A stretch of DNA of 56,888 nt. It comes from an uncultured Oscillibacter sp. (GTDB lineage: Bacteria > Bacillota > Clostridia > Oscillospirales > Oscillospiraceae). How positions within the stretch are numbered: position 1 is the stretch's first letter; every line of letters begins with the position of its first letter. Shown one piece after another: positions 7,757 through 16,071 of this stretch. The stretch is from positions 1 through 56,888 of the forward strand of contig NZ_CANTJS010000017.1 in the NCBI RefSeq assembly GCF_947654275.1, written 5' to 3'. The translations under genes and the position numbers were made by a program. The notes beneath the pieces were generated by a model, which was given only the letters and a program-made list of their open reading frames with translations, made no database searches and had not been told where the DNA came from.

Positions 7757-8974
7757 TTAAGCCAGCTTTTCCGCCAGGCGGGCGGCGATGGCGTCCATGA
7801 ATTCCTCGCTGTCCACGCCCCGGGCCTCAAAGCCCGCTTCCACCAGGGGCAGAAGGTCTTTCGTCATGATGCCAGCCTCCAGCGTCTCTAAGGAAGCGTC
7901 CTCCAGCGTCTGGCCGAAGCGGACCAGCTCCGGCAGAGCGTCCAGCTCCCCCCGGCGCTTCAAAGCGCCGGACCAGGCGAATATGGTGGCCATAGGGTTG
8001 GTGGAGGTCTTTTCACCCTGGAGATAGCGGTAGTAGTGGCGGGTGACAGTGCCATGGGAGGCCTCGAATTCCATGGTGCCGTCAGGGGACACCAGCACGG
8101 AGGTCATCATGGCGAGGCTGCCGAAGGCGGCGGCCACCATGTCGCTCATCACGTCGCCGTCGTAGTTTTTCAGGGCCCAGATAAACCCGCCCTTGGACCG
8201 GATGACCCGGGCCACGGCGTCGTCAATCAGGGTGTAGAAATAGGTGATGCCCAGCTTTTCGAACTCCGCCCTGTAGGTCTTCTCGTACTCCTCTTCAAAA
8301 ATCCGCTTAAAGGCCCCGTCGTAGACCTTGGAAATGGTGTCCTTGGTGGAGAACCACAGGTCCTGCTTTTGGGTCAGAGCGTACCGGAAGCAGGAGCGGG
8401 CAAAGTCCCGGATGCTGGCCTCGGTGTTGTGCTGGCCCTGCCAGACGGCCCCGCCGCGGACGGTCTGGACGTTCAGGGTCTGTTCCGCCCCGCTCTCACC
8501 CCGGAAGGTCAGCACGGCGGTTCCGGGCTCCTCTGTCTCCAGGTCCACGGCCTTGTACATGTCGCCGTAGGCGTGGCGGGCGATGGTGATGGGGGCCTCC
8601 CAATTCTTCACCGCGGGGCGGATGCAGGGCAGGACAATGGGGGCCCGGAAGGCGGTGCCGTCCAGAATGGCCCGGATGGTGCCGTTGGGGGACTTCCACA
8701 TCTCAGTGAGCTGGGGGTACTCCTCCATCCGCTGGCGGTTGGGGGTGATGGTGGCGCACTTCACCGCCACCCCCAGGCGCTTGGCGGCGTTGGCCGCGTC
8801 CACGGTGACCTGGTCCCGGGTCTCGTTCCGGTGGAGGAGCCCTAAGTCGTAATACTCGGTTTTCAGGTCCACAAAGGGCAGAATCAGCTTTTCCTTAATC
8901 ATCCCCCAGAGGATGCGGGTCATCTCGTCGCCGTCCATCTCCACCAGCGGCGTTGTCATTTTAATTTTTTCCAT
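7757..8974 (-). CDS. icd: NADP-dependent isocitrate dehydrogenase
   Basis: A 405-residue enzyme of the homodimeric (type II, eukaryote-like) NADP-IDH group that converts isocitrate to 2-oxoglutarate, CO2 and NADPH. Landmarks are MTTPLVEMDGDEMTRILW at the N-terminus, the substrate-binding SPNGTIRAILDGTAFR, the metal site YDGDVMSDMVAAAFGSLAMMTS, and the nucleotide-binding EASHGTVTRHYYRY with TSTNPMATIFAW. ATG 8974 follows GAAGAGG; the open frame upstream of it consists of the short AGGAATT repeats. It is downstream of the aconitase-family gene on the same strand, 98 bases apart. Together they give citrate to 2-oxoglutarate, feeding glutamate synthesis. Confidence 0.96.
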   Translation of the reverse strand: MEKIKMTTPLVEMDGDEMTRILWGMIKEKLILPFVDLKTEYYDLGLLHRNETRDQVTVDAANAAKRLGVAVKCATITPNRQRMEEYPQLTEMWKSPNGTIRAILDGTAFRAPIVLPCIRPAVKNWEAPITIARHAYGDMYKAVDLETEEPGTAVLTFRGESGAEQTLNVQTVRGGAVWQGQHNTEASIRDFARSCFRYALTQKQDLWFSTKDTISKVYDGAFKRIFEEEYEKTYRAEFEKLGITYFYTLIDDAVARVIRSKGGFIWALKNYDGDVMSDMVAAAFGSLAMMTSVLVSPDGTMEFEASHGTVTRHYYRYLQGEKTSTNPMATIFAWSGALKRRGELDALPELVRFGQTLEDASLETLEAGIMTKDLLPLVEAGFEARGVDSEEFMDAIAARLAEKLA

Positions 8975-8992
8975 GTTGAAACCTCTTCTCAA

Positions 8993-9070
8993 ATTAGGAA
9001 TTAGGAATGTGGAGTTAGGAATTTGGGAAGATACACGGACATTCCTCATTCCTAACTCCTGATTCCTAAT
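8993..9070. repeat. Short AGGAATTAGGAAT-type repeats between icd and aconitase genes
   Basis: Several near copies of TTAGGAATT/GGAATG occur on one strand (8993-9028), and their reverse complements (CATTCCTAACTCCTGATTCC) follow at 9041-9069, so the segment can fold on itself. Related sequence recurs at 51699-51730. Confidence 0.6.
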
Positions 9071-9072
9071 CG

Positions 9073-11859
9073 TTACATGACGTGCAGGTCCATAAACGCC
9101 AGCGTCATGGTTTTATCGTCCAGCTTCCGGACGAAGAAGCGGGCGGTCAGGTCGCTGGGCTCCCCGTTCAGGGGAACCTTGTCGTAGTGAATCACGGCGA
9201 TGTCGTCCCGGCCCATCCAGCCGTAGTCTGAGGAGATGTCGATGGCCTTGTGGATTTCCTCCCGGCGGGGACTGTTTTTCAGGCTGGTGACCTTGTAGTC
9301 CGCCCGGCCGAATTCCCTGGCGGCCTCCTCCCGGGTGTAACCGCCGCAGCCGTAACCATAAACCACGGACTCCAGCAGCCAGGGGGTCCAGTCGCTCTCG
9401 CTGTAGTCCGGCAGGAACATGGACAGGGCTTCCTCATACTTCTCTTCCGCCAGCAGCTCCGTCCACTCCTCCAGCAGGCCGATGATCTCCTCCCGGCCCG
9501 CGTCGATGGGCAGGGTACGGAGGCGGGGGTCCGCTTTTTTGGCATAGTAGTTCATAAGGCAGCCGTCGAGAATAATTTCCCGCTCATCGTTGGTGAGATC
9601 GGGGAGGTGGAGGGTGATGTCCTCCACGCCGCCGTCCGCCTTCAGCACCCTGGCGGGAACATCCTTCCGGCCCAGGCGCACGGCCTCCCGGACGTCCGGC
9701 ACAAACACGCAGTCCCCCGCCTCATAGGGGAACGCCGCTCCCTCGTCCAGGGTGAAGGGCAGAATGCCCCAGTTGATGCAGTTGGAGCGGTAACGCTTGG
9801 TGGCGAAGGCGTAGCAGATGTTGGCGAAGCCTCCCAGAACCTTCTGACAGGAGGCGGCCTGCTCCCGGGCGGAGCCGTCGCCGGGCCTGTTGGCGAAGAC
9901 GCAGGAGCCGAACTGGGTGTTCTCCGCCGTGACCCGGCAGGCTTCCAGACGGGCGCGTTTTTCCGTCTCGGAAAGGGCCCTCCCATTGGGGAGACTCTCC
10001 AGTCTGACCTTGTTGGCCGCATATTGGGCGGCGTCGGCCCGGACCAGCAGCTTTTGCAGCCTCTCCGGCACGGTCCCCGCCAGCCGTCCGGCCTCGCACT
10101 CCGCAATTGCCTTGGCCCGGCCCACATAGGCCGGTTCCCGGCGGGAGAGGGTGAACTCCGCCAGCCGCAGGGGATTGGAGCGGTAAGAGGAGGTCTCGCC
10201 GGAGGGAATCAGCTCGTCGGTGGTGGTCACGGGGTCCCGGAGCACCGCCGCCAGCTCCACCAGCAGATGTTTCGCCAGAGGCTCCATCTTCGGCCAATCG
10301 GTGATGTTGGGGCCCATAATCAGGTCCGTGTCCGGCCGGGGGCCCGTCTTCCACCCGTTGTAGACCCGCTTTTCGTAAACCCCCGCGTCAAAATGGTAGG
10401 GATGCCGGACCGGCTCATAGTCAATCTCTGTGGCCGGGGTGATTCTGCCGCCGTTCCTGGCGGTGGCGGCGATGGAACGGGCGTCCATCAGGCAGACTCC
10501 GGCGAACTGGCCCTCGCCGGGCTTGGAGCCCTCCCGGTTGGGGAAGTTCCGGGTGGTGTGCCGCAGGGAAAGGCCGTTGTGGGCGGGCACGTCTCCCGCG
10601 CCGAAGCAGGGGCCGCAGAAGCTGGGCTTGATGATGGCCCCGCATTGCAGCAGGTCCGCCGTGGCCCCGATTTTTGTCAGCTCCAGACTGACGGGGACGC
10701 TGGTGGGGTACACGTCCAGGGCAAAATAACCGTCGCCGCAGCTCTGGCCCCGGAGGATGTCCGCCGCCTCGGTGATATTGTCAAACAGGCCGCCGGCGCA
10801 CCCGGCAATCACACCCTGATCCGCCCAGACGCCGCCGTCACGGACCTTGTCCGTCAGGTGAATTTCCGCCTTAGGGAAGCGTTTCCTGGCGTCGGCCTCC
10901 ACCTGGGCCAGAATCTCCGGCGCGTTGTCCAGGAATTCCCGGATGGTCCAGGCATTGGAGGGATGGAAGGGCAGGGCGATCATGGGCTCGATCTCAGAGA
11001 GGTTCAGCTCGATGTACTTGTCGTAATACGCAAAGTCCCCGGGATGGAGCTCAAAAAACAGCTCTCCCCGCCGGTGGGCATGATAAAAGCCCTCGGTCTC
11101 CCCGTCGGTCTCCCATATGGAGGAGAGGCAGGTGGTCTCGGTGGTCATGACGTCGATGCCGTTGCGGAAGTCAATGGGCAGGCCCGCGACGCCGGGGCCC
11201 GCGAATTCCAGCACGCAGTTGTTCACAAAGCCGCTTTCAAAGGTGGCCTTCACCAGGGCAATGGCCACGTCGTGAGGTCCCACCCCCCGGCGGGGCGCGC
11301 CGGTGAGGTGCACCAGAACCACCTTGGGATAGGGCACGTCCCAGGTGTTTTTCAGCAGCTGCTTGGCCAGCTCCGGCCCGCCCTCGCCCACGGCCATGGT
11401 GCCCAGGGCTCCGTAACGGGTGTGGGAGTCGGATCCCAGGATCATCTTCCCGCAGCCCGCCAGCTGTTCCCGGGCGTAGGAGTGGATGACGCTCTGGTTG
11501 GCGGGGACGTAGATGCCGCCGTATTTTTTGGCGGCGGAGAGGCCGAACACATGGTCGTCCTCATTGATGGTGCCGCCCACGGCGCAGAGGGAATTGTGGC
11601 AGTTGGTCAGGGCATAGGGCAGGGGAAACTCCCGCATTCCGGAGGCCCGGGCCTGCTGGACGATGCCCACATAGGTGATATCGTGGCTGACCATGGCATC
11701 GAACCGGATTTTAAGCTGCTCAGGGTCCTGGCTGGTATTGTGGGCCTGAAGAATGCTCCAGGCCAGAGTCCTCTGCCGGCCCTCCTCCCGGGACACAGGC
11801 GCGTCGGCACAGAGCGCGCCCTGAGAGAGGAACACGCCGCTGTCATGTAAAGTAATCAT
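9073..11859 (-). CDS. Aconitase-family hydratase with an extra C-terminal domain
   Basis: A 928-residue protein. Residues 1-~770 are aconitase/homoaconitase-like, interconverting citrate and isocitrate through a 4Fe-4S cluster. The substrate loop GSDSHTRYGALGTMAVGEGGPE is at ~140. Cluster ligands are seen in LLQCGAIIKPSFCGPCFGAG at ~405, and the swivel-domain segments FGSCVFANRPGDGSAREQAASCQKVLGG and KRYRSNCINWGILPF follow. From about residue 775 there are ~150 residues (LLEEWTELLAEEKYEEALSMF to the end) that do not belong to aconitase; I do not recognise them. ATG 11859 has AGGAGG 10 bases upstream. It lies upstream of icd on the same strand, with its own promoter at 11910-11938. The pair probably supplies 2-oxoglutarate. 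Confidence 0.92.
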   Translation of the reverse strand: MITLHDSGVFLSQGALCADAPVSREEGRQRTLAWSILQAHNTSQDPEQLKIRFDAMVSHDITYVGIVQQARASGMREFPLPYALTNCHNSLCAVGGTINEDDHVFGLSAAKKYGGIYVPANQSVIHSYAREQLAGCGKMILGSDSHTRYGALGTMAVGEGGPELAKQLLKNTWDVPYPKVVLVHLTGAPRRGVGPHDVAIALVKATFESGFVNNCVLEFAGPGVAGLPIDFRNGIDVMTTETTCLSSIWETDGETEGFYHAHRRGELFFELHPGDFAYYDKYIELNLSEIEPMIALPFHPSNAWTIREFLDNAPEILAQVEADARKRFPKAEIHLTDKVRDGGVWADQGVIAGCAGGLFDNITEAADILRGQSCGDGYFALDVYPTSVPVSLELTKIGATADLLQCGAIIKPSFCGPCFGAGDVPAHNGLSLRHTTRNFPNREGSKPGEGQFAGVCLMDARSIAATARNGGRITPATEIDYEPVRHPYHFDAGVYEKRVYNGWKTGPRPDTDLIMGPNITDWPKMEPLAKHLLVELAAVLRDPVTTTDELIPSGETSSYRSNPLRLAEFTLSRREPAYVGRAKAIAECEAGRLAGTVPERLQKLLVRADAAQYAANKVRLESLPNGRALSETEKRARLEACRVTAENTQFGSCVFANRPGDGSAREQAASCQKVLGGFANICYAFATKRYRSNCINWGILPFTLDEGAAFPYEAGDCVFVPDVREAVRLGRKDVPARVLKADGGVEDITLHLPDLTNDEREIILDGCLMNYYAKKADPRLRTLPIDAGREEIIGLLEEWTELLAEEKYEEALSMFLPDYSESDWTPWLLESVVYGYGCGGYTREEAAREFGRADYKVTSLKNSPRREEIHKAIDISSDYGWMGRDDIAVIHYDKVPLNGEPSDLTARFFVRKLDDKTMTLAFMDLHVM

Positions 11860-11909
11860 AGAAGGAACCTCCTGAGGCGGCCCGAAGGGACCGCGGCATT
11901 TCGGGTGCT

Positions 11910-11938
11910 ATTGTAGCATAAATTCCGCCAGGAAACAA
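11910..11938 (-). promoter_or_regulatory. Promoter of the aconitase-icd pair
   Basis: On the minus strand: TTGTTT (11933-11938), 17-base spacer, TACAAT (11910-11915), about 50 bases before the start codon. Confidence 0.65.
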
Positions 11939-11980
11939 GTTCTTTGTACCGCCGGGGGAAGAATCCCCCGGACCCCCTCT

Positions 11981-12404
11981 TTTTTGTTCCGCGTTTCAGT
12001 GTGGAGCTTGCAGAAACCCGTCCCACGCGGATGGAACCCCGGAGCGCCCAAAAGAAGCAGCCCACCCGAAGGGCAGGACACAAAATATGGGTGTGCCCCA
12101 TTGGGGGATTTTTTCGGAGATTTTTATGTAGGGGCCGGGCTCTGTCCCGGCCCGTCTCCGGTTGAAGAATCCTTTTTCGTTCCGCGTTTCGGTCGGGAGC
12201 TTGCGGAAATCCGTCCCACGCGGATGGAACCCCGGAGCGCCCGGCGGCTTTTCCCTCTTTTTGTTCCGCGTTTCAGTGTGGAGCTTGCAGAAACCTGTCC
12301 CACGCGGATGGAACCCCGGAGCGCCCGGCGGTCTTTCCCTCTTTTTGTTCCGCGTTTCGGTCGGGAGCTTACGGAAGCACGCCCCACGCGGATGGAACCC
12401 CGGA
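11981..12404. repeat. Four copies of a ~70-bp repeat (non-coding cluster)
   Basis: Copies start at 11981, 12173, 12258 and 12342. Each runs from TTTTTGTTCCGCGTTTC through GGAGCTT and CCCACGCGGATGGAACCCCGG to about AGCGCCC. Copies 1 and 3 share CAGTGTGGAGCTTGCAG, while 2 and 4 share CGGTCGGGAGCTT. Within each unit GTTCCGCGT can pair with ACGCGGATGGAAC, giving a hairpin. The last three units have an ~85-base period. After copies 1 and 4 comes AAAAGAAGCAGCCC, also duplicated. The ORFs across it on both strands are repeat translations and not genes. Confidence 0.85.
12131..12159. repeat. 29-bp GC-rich hairpin repeat, copy 1
   Basis: GGGGCCGGGCTCTGTCCCGG continues as CCCGTCTCC; the arms GGGCCGGG and CCCGGCCC pair. 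The same 29 bases occur exactly at 55054-55082. Confidence 0.75.
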
Positions 12405-12516
12405 CAGAGCCCTCAAAAGAAGCAGCCCGCCCGAAGGGCGGGAAACAAAAAAACATCCGTGGACAATCCCGCGCCGCTGTGCTATCATGGACAAAACGAC
12501 CGGGAGGGACCGGACT

Positions 12517-12879
12517 ATGGCGGCAGACAACATTTACAGGCATTTTGAATCCGGCGGTTTCTCCTGCGGTGCGGAGTTTCTCCACAGCGGAAACGCCTGG
12601 GCGGTGCGTTTTTATGACGACAGCGGCCCCGGCTTCAAAGCTCCGCTGGCAAACCTGGTAATCCCGCCGGACTGCTACGGCTTCCTGCATCTGCAATGCG
12701 TAGGGGAGGACGGGGTTCTCAGCGGCTTTCTGGACGCGGCTCATTTCTCGCCGGACATGACGGAGGACCTTCTCGCCCTGCTGGAGGAAACCATTTTCAA
12801 CGGCGTCGGCTGCTATCTCCCCTATCATATCGACTTCGTGACTCTGCAAAGCTGCGAGGAGTATAACGGAGAGTATTGA
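12517..12879 (+). CDS. Hypothetical protein (120 aa)
   Basis: I do not recognise this family. It is a soluble, acidic protein of 120 residues, starting MAADNIYRHFESGGFSCGAEF and ending in QSCEEYNGEY. It has no signal peptide, membrane segment or evident motif. The start at 12517 is chosen because GGGAGGGA lies ~8 bases upstream. ATG 12487, also in frame, has no ribosome site. It follows the repeat cluster and lies 40 bases before the next gene on the same strand, so the two may be co-transcribed. Codon use and composition look like the neighbours, so I believe it is real. Confidence 0.65.
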   Translation: MAADNIYRHFESGGFSCGAEFLHSGNAWAVRFYDDSGPGFKAPLANLVIPPDCYGFLHLQCVGEDGVLSGFLDAAHFSPDMTEDLLALLEETIFNGVGCYLPYHIDFVTLQSCEEYNGEY

Positions 12880-12919
12880 GTGCTATCTTTTATACAGATA
12901 CGAAAGGAGCGTAAGGCGG

Positions 12920-14191
12920 ATGAATCTGCGGACCTGTTCCATCCTGAAATGGGTCTTCACGGCCTTGGCCCTGCTGGAGGCCCTCCTGCTCTGCGTCACG
13001 GCGGACATGACCCATGGGGCCGCCGCCGTCCTCTTCGCCTTCTGCGCCTTTGCCTTCGGGGTACAGGAGAAACGGCGGGGCCAGGCCGGGAAAGCGGCGG
13101 AACCGCCTCCCGGCGGGACCAAAAAACGCCGCCTCTGGCTGGCGCTGCTGGCGGTTCCTGTGTGCGCCGCCGTCCTGTTTCTCGTCCTCAGCGGCAAAAC
13201 CGGGGGTTGGCTGATGTCGGAACGGGAGGTGCTGGCCTACTACGCGGAGACCTACGGCCAGTCCTTCACGGTCCTCTCCCGCACCACTGAGGAGCACCGG
13301 GAGGGGGACACCCACACCCGCAGCCAGACTCTGGTCCTCTGCCCCGAGGACCGGCCGGACCTGGAATTCCAGTTCTTCCAGTGGGCGGGCTATGCCTACA
13401 GTCCCGGCCCCATTCCCCAGCTTGTCCCCTCGTTCAGCGAGAGCGTTACGGACCGTTACCCCTCCGAGGCGCTGGCCTATGCCCTGGAGAATTTTGCGGC
13501 GGAACAGGGTCTGGGGACTCTGGAGACCACGGAGGAGAACCGGACGCTTACGCTGACGGCGGAGGACTGGGAGGGGGCCGTCCGGCAGATTGCGGACTAT
13601 GTCAACAGCCTCAGCGGCGTCAGCCCATACCGCCGGCTTGAAACCATCTGGCTGCTCTGCTTCCGGCTGGAGCGGCCCGGCGGGGAGTCCGTCACCTACC
13701 GGGCGGACCTCATTGAGGAGGACCGTCTGACGGCAGACGCCGGGGAGATCATTGCCGGACTCAAAGCCGCCGAGGCCCGGGACCGGGCGGCGCTGGCCTT
13801 TGCCGCCGGTTTTCAGGAGGCCTTTCCGGAGGCACGGGCAGAGCTGTCCTATCGGGACTGGACCTTCTGCCACGAATTTTCGGCCTCTCTCGATGTGGGG
13901 TCCATAGAGGAGCTGGACCGTCTGCTGGCCCGGATGCAGGCCTTTGCTGCGGAGCATCAGGGGGACGCGGTCTACACCGCCCCGGGTCTGGAGGGTCTGC
14001 GGGTGAACGCGCATTTCATCCTGCGGGGCACGCCGGAGCCCAAGGGCCAGATTGGCACCTGGGCCCCCTTCGCCGGATCGGATCGGCTGTCCATCGACGC
14101 TGCCGCCATCCGGGAGCGCATCCGCAAGCTGTACCTGCTGCCGGAGACTGCCGCTGAATCGGAGACGGAGCCCCCGGAGACCCGGGCGTAA
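12920..14191 (+). CDS. Membrane-anchored hypothetical protein (423 aa)
   Basis: Not a family I can name. Residues ~7-48 hold two hydrophobic helices, followed by a basic Pro-rich loop (RRGQAGKAAEPPPGGTKKRR). A third helix (LWLALLAVPVCAAVLFLVLSG) comes at ~70-92. The remaining ~330 residues are soluble and acidic and should lie outside the membrane. They mix short beta-rich and helical stretches without any catalytic motif I can see. AAAGGAG lies 10 bases before ATG 12920. It could be a sensor or envelope protein; nothing in the sequence decides it. Confidence 0.8.
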   Translation: MNLRTCSILKWVFTALALLEALLLCVTADMTHGAAAVLFAFCAFAFGVQEKRRGQAGKAAEPPPGGTKKRRLWLALLAVPVCAAVLFLVLSGKTGGWLMSEREVLAYYAETYGQSFTVLSRTTEEHREGDTHTRSQTLVLCPEDRPDLEFQFFQWAGYAYSPGPIPQLVPSFSESVTDRYPSEALAYALENFAAEQGLGTLETTEENRTLTLTAEDWEGAVRQIADYVNSLSGVSPYRRLETIWLLCFRLERPGGESVTYRADLIEEDRLTADAGEIIAGLKAAEARDRAALAFAAGFQEAFPEARAELSYRDWTFCHEFSASLDVGSIEELDRLLARMQAFAAEHQGDAVYTAPGLEGLRVNAHFILRGTPEPKGQIGTWAPFAGSDRLSIDAAAIRERIRKLYLLPETAAESETEPPETRA

Positions 14192-14314
14192 GCCGCCTTT
14201 CTCGCACCGCCTTTCCCGCACCGCCTTCTTTGCACCATCTGCGGCCACAGCGCCTATACTGGAATAGGGCGGGCAAAGCCTGCCCGAATTTCCAGATAAA
14301 GGCGTTGATGATAC

Positions 14315-15076
14315 ATGCTGCGCGCGCTTAGCTGGGCCGCCCTGGGGACCGGGTTCACCTTTCTGATGACCACCCTGGGGGCCGCCCTGGTATTTTTTCT
14401 CTCCGGGGAACCGAAGCCCCGGTTTCAAAGGGCCATGCTGGGATTTGCCGCCGGCGTCATGACGGCGGCCTCGGTGTGGAGCCTGCTGCTGCCGGCCATT
14501 GACCAGGCATCGGAGGAGGGCCGTTTCCCCGGCTGGCTTCCCGCGGCGGCGGGGATGCTGCTGGGCGTGGTGTTCCTGGCGGCGCTGGACGCCCTGCTGC
14601 CCCATCTGCGGCGGGAGCGGGCGGTCCCTGACGCCTGGCGGCAGAACACCCTGCTGATGACGGCCATCACCCTACATAACGTGCCCGAGGGCATGGCGGT
14701 GGGGCTGGCCTTCGCCCTGGCGGCGGAGGGGGAGGGCGCCGTGGGCGCCATGGCCCTTGCCCTGGGCATCGGCATCCAGAACTTCCCGGAAGGGGCGGCG
14801 GTGGCCCTGCCCCTCCGGCAGGAGGGCCGGTCCCGCCTCGGCGCCTTCACCGGCGGGATGCTGTCCGGCGCGGTGGAGCCCGTTTTCGGTATCCTGGTGG
14901 TGCTGATTGCCGCGTGGGCCCACCCCGTGATGCCCTGGCTCCTCAGCTTCGCCGCCGGAGCCATGCTGTATGTGGTGGTGGAGGAGCTGGTGCCCCAGGC
15001 CCACAGCCGGGCGGGGACCTGCGGCTTTGTGGGGGGCTTTCTCATTATGATGGTGCTGGACGTGGCCCTGGGCTAG
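14315..15076 (+). CDS. zupT: ZIP-family divalent metal transporter
   Basis: A 253-residue integral membrane protein of the ZIP family, which takes up Zn2+ and sometimes Fe2+ or Mn2+ into the cytoplasm. The two metal-site signatures in transmembrane helices IV and V are present: ITLHNVPEGMAVGLA at ~120-134 and GIGIQNFPEGAAVALPL at ~155-171, plus a later conserved VVVEELVPQAHS. About eight hydrophobic segments are present, as in ZupT/GufA types. It lacks a His-rich loop. The ribosome site before ATG 14315 is weak (AAAGGCG). The nearby convergent minus-strand genes are unrelated. Assignment to ZupT rather than another ZIP subgroup is by length and signatures. Confidence 0.92.
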   Translation: MLRALSWAALGTGFTFLMTTLGAALVFFLSGEPKPRFQRAMLGFAAGVMTAASVWSLLLPAIDQASEEGRFPGWLPAAAGMLLGVVFLAALDALLPHLRRERAVPDAWRQNTLLMTAITLHNVPEGMAVGLAFALAAEGEGAVGAMALALGIGIQNFPEGAAVALPLRQEGRSRLGAFTGGMLSGAVEPVFGILVVLIAAWAHPVMPWLLSFAAGAMLYVVVEELVPQAHSRAGTCGFVGGFLIMMVLDVALG

Positions 15077-15200
15077 CTCAGAGATTTCCCTTGCCCCTCC
15101 GCGTTCCGCCTTTTGCGGAATGCTCCGCCGGACGGAACATTTCTTCGCCTCCGGTCAGGAACCGCTTGGCCGGGTTCCTGACCAGGCCGGGGAAGCAAAA

Positions 15201-15226
15201 ACGCGGCAGCCGGCAGGCTGCCGCGT
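15201..15226. terminator. Bidirectional terminator after zupT
   Basis: Stem ACGCGGCAGCC (15201-15211) with GGCTGCCGCGT (15216-15226), with A/T runs on both sides (AAAA before, CTTTTT after). It serves zupT and the converging minus-strand pair. Confidence 0.85.
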
Positions 15227-15263
15227 CTTTTTGCGCCAATTTCGGAGACCGCCCCGGAGGCGG

Positions 15264-15461
15264 CTAAAATGCGGCGATGCTCAGGGCCAGCCGGGCCGCT
15301 CCCGCCGCCAGTCCGGCGCAGGCTAAGGCCAGAATCAGGCAGAGGGCCGCCCGGTTTCCCTCTCCCCGCCGCCGGAGGCGTCCGGCCGTGTCATAGAAGA
15401 ACCAGGCCCCTGCCGCGCCCCCCAGGGCGAAGGCCAGGGAAAAAACGAAGACCATGCCCAT
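15264..15461 (-). CDS. Small membrane protein (65 aa)
   Basis: A 65-residue protein with two predicted transmembrane helices: residues ~3-22 (MVFVFSLAFALGGAAGAWFF) and ~40-62 (LCLILALACAGLAAGAARLALSIA). A basic loop (RLRRRGEGNR) joins them. The family is unknown. It starts 4 bases after the stop of the zinc-ribbon gene on the same strand, so the two are probably one operon, and the terminator at 15201 follows it. The ribosome site is weak, so reality rests on operon position and membrane character. Confidence 0.55.
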   Translation of the reverse strand: MGMVFVFSLAFALGGAAGAWFFYDTAGRLRRRGEGNRAALCLILALACAGLAAGAARLALSIAAF

Positions 15462-15464
15462 GCT

Positions 15465-15899
15465 TCAGCTTTTGGCCTTGATCTGCGCGCCGCACCTGGG
15501 GCAGGTGATGACAATATTTCCCTTCCCCACCGGCACCCGGCAGATGGCCTTGCAGGTTTTGCAGGTAAAATATTTATGGTCCTTGTCGGTGTGGCGGGCT
15601 CTGGCCCCGGCGCTGCGGCTCTTGAGCCGCCAGACCCAGTTGACCCATTTCTGATTCTCCGACCGGCGCTGGGTCAGGTTCCTGGAGAACATCCGGAAAA
15701 AGATAAAAAGCATCAGCCCAAAAAGCAGCCCTTCGAATATGCGGATGAGCAGCACGCTTTTCAGCACCAGGCCGCTGACAATCTCCGCCCCCCACAGAAT
15801 CAGATACAGCCAGAACAGCGCCCGGTTCAGCTGGTCCATGCCGTTGCGTCCATACATGAAACGGGCCAGTCCGTTTCCGATTTTCCGGAAAAAGCTCAT
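15465..15899 (-). CDS. Membrane protein with C-terminal zinc ribbon
   Basis: A 144-residue protein. Residues ~25-70 contain two hydrophobic helices (LNRALFWLYLILWGAEIVSGLVL and FEGLLFGLMLFIFFRMF). After a basic linker, a zinc ribbon is formed by CKTCKAICRVPVGKG and then CPRCGAQIKAKS, with the C-x2-C...C-x2-C arrangement. Proteins of this layout are common and uncharacterised in clostridia. The ribbon should face the cytoplasm and bind nucleic acid or protein, but the function is unknown. It is the first gene of a likely two-gene unit with the 65-aa protein. Confidence 0.8.
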   Translation of the reverse strand: MSFFRKIGNGLARFMYGRNGMDQLNRALFWLYLILWGAEIVSGLVLKSVLLIRIFEGLLFGLMLFIFFRMFSRNLTQRRSENQKWVNWVWRLKSRSAGARARHTDKDHKYFTCKTCKAICRVPVGKGNIVITCPRCGAQIKAKS

Positions 15900-16071
15900 A
15901 GGTCACGATCTCCTTTGCCCCGTGTGAGTGATCTGTCTCTATTCTACTCGCAAGGGCCGGGAGAGACAACTGTTTTAAACGGAAATTTACAAAATAGTCA
16001 TTTATTTTTAGGGACGCCCGTGCTATATTTTAGTGTTGTCAAAAAAACAAAAAAGGATGTGGTTTCCAGTT

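Noticed and set aside
9250-11850. An 866-codon plus-strand open frame
   Set aside because: It is the complete antisense of the aconitase-family gene, which has all catalytic motifs. The shadow has none.
11981-12404. CRISPR array
   Set aside because: The repeat units are ~70 bp, only four, unevenly spaced, with very short or homologous intervals and no cas genes nearby.
11984-12661. Plus-strand frame with repeated LFVPRFSVELAET...RMEPRSA, and its minus counterpart with repeated LRGSIRVGxVSASS
   Set aside because: Both are translations of the four ~70-bp DNA repeats. The repeat conservation is in DNA across all frames, with no ribosome site or domain.
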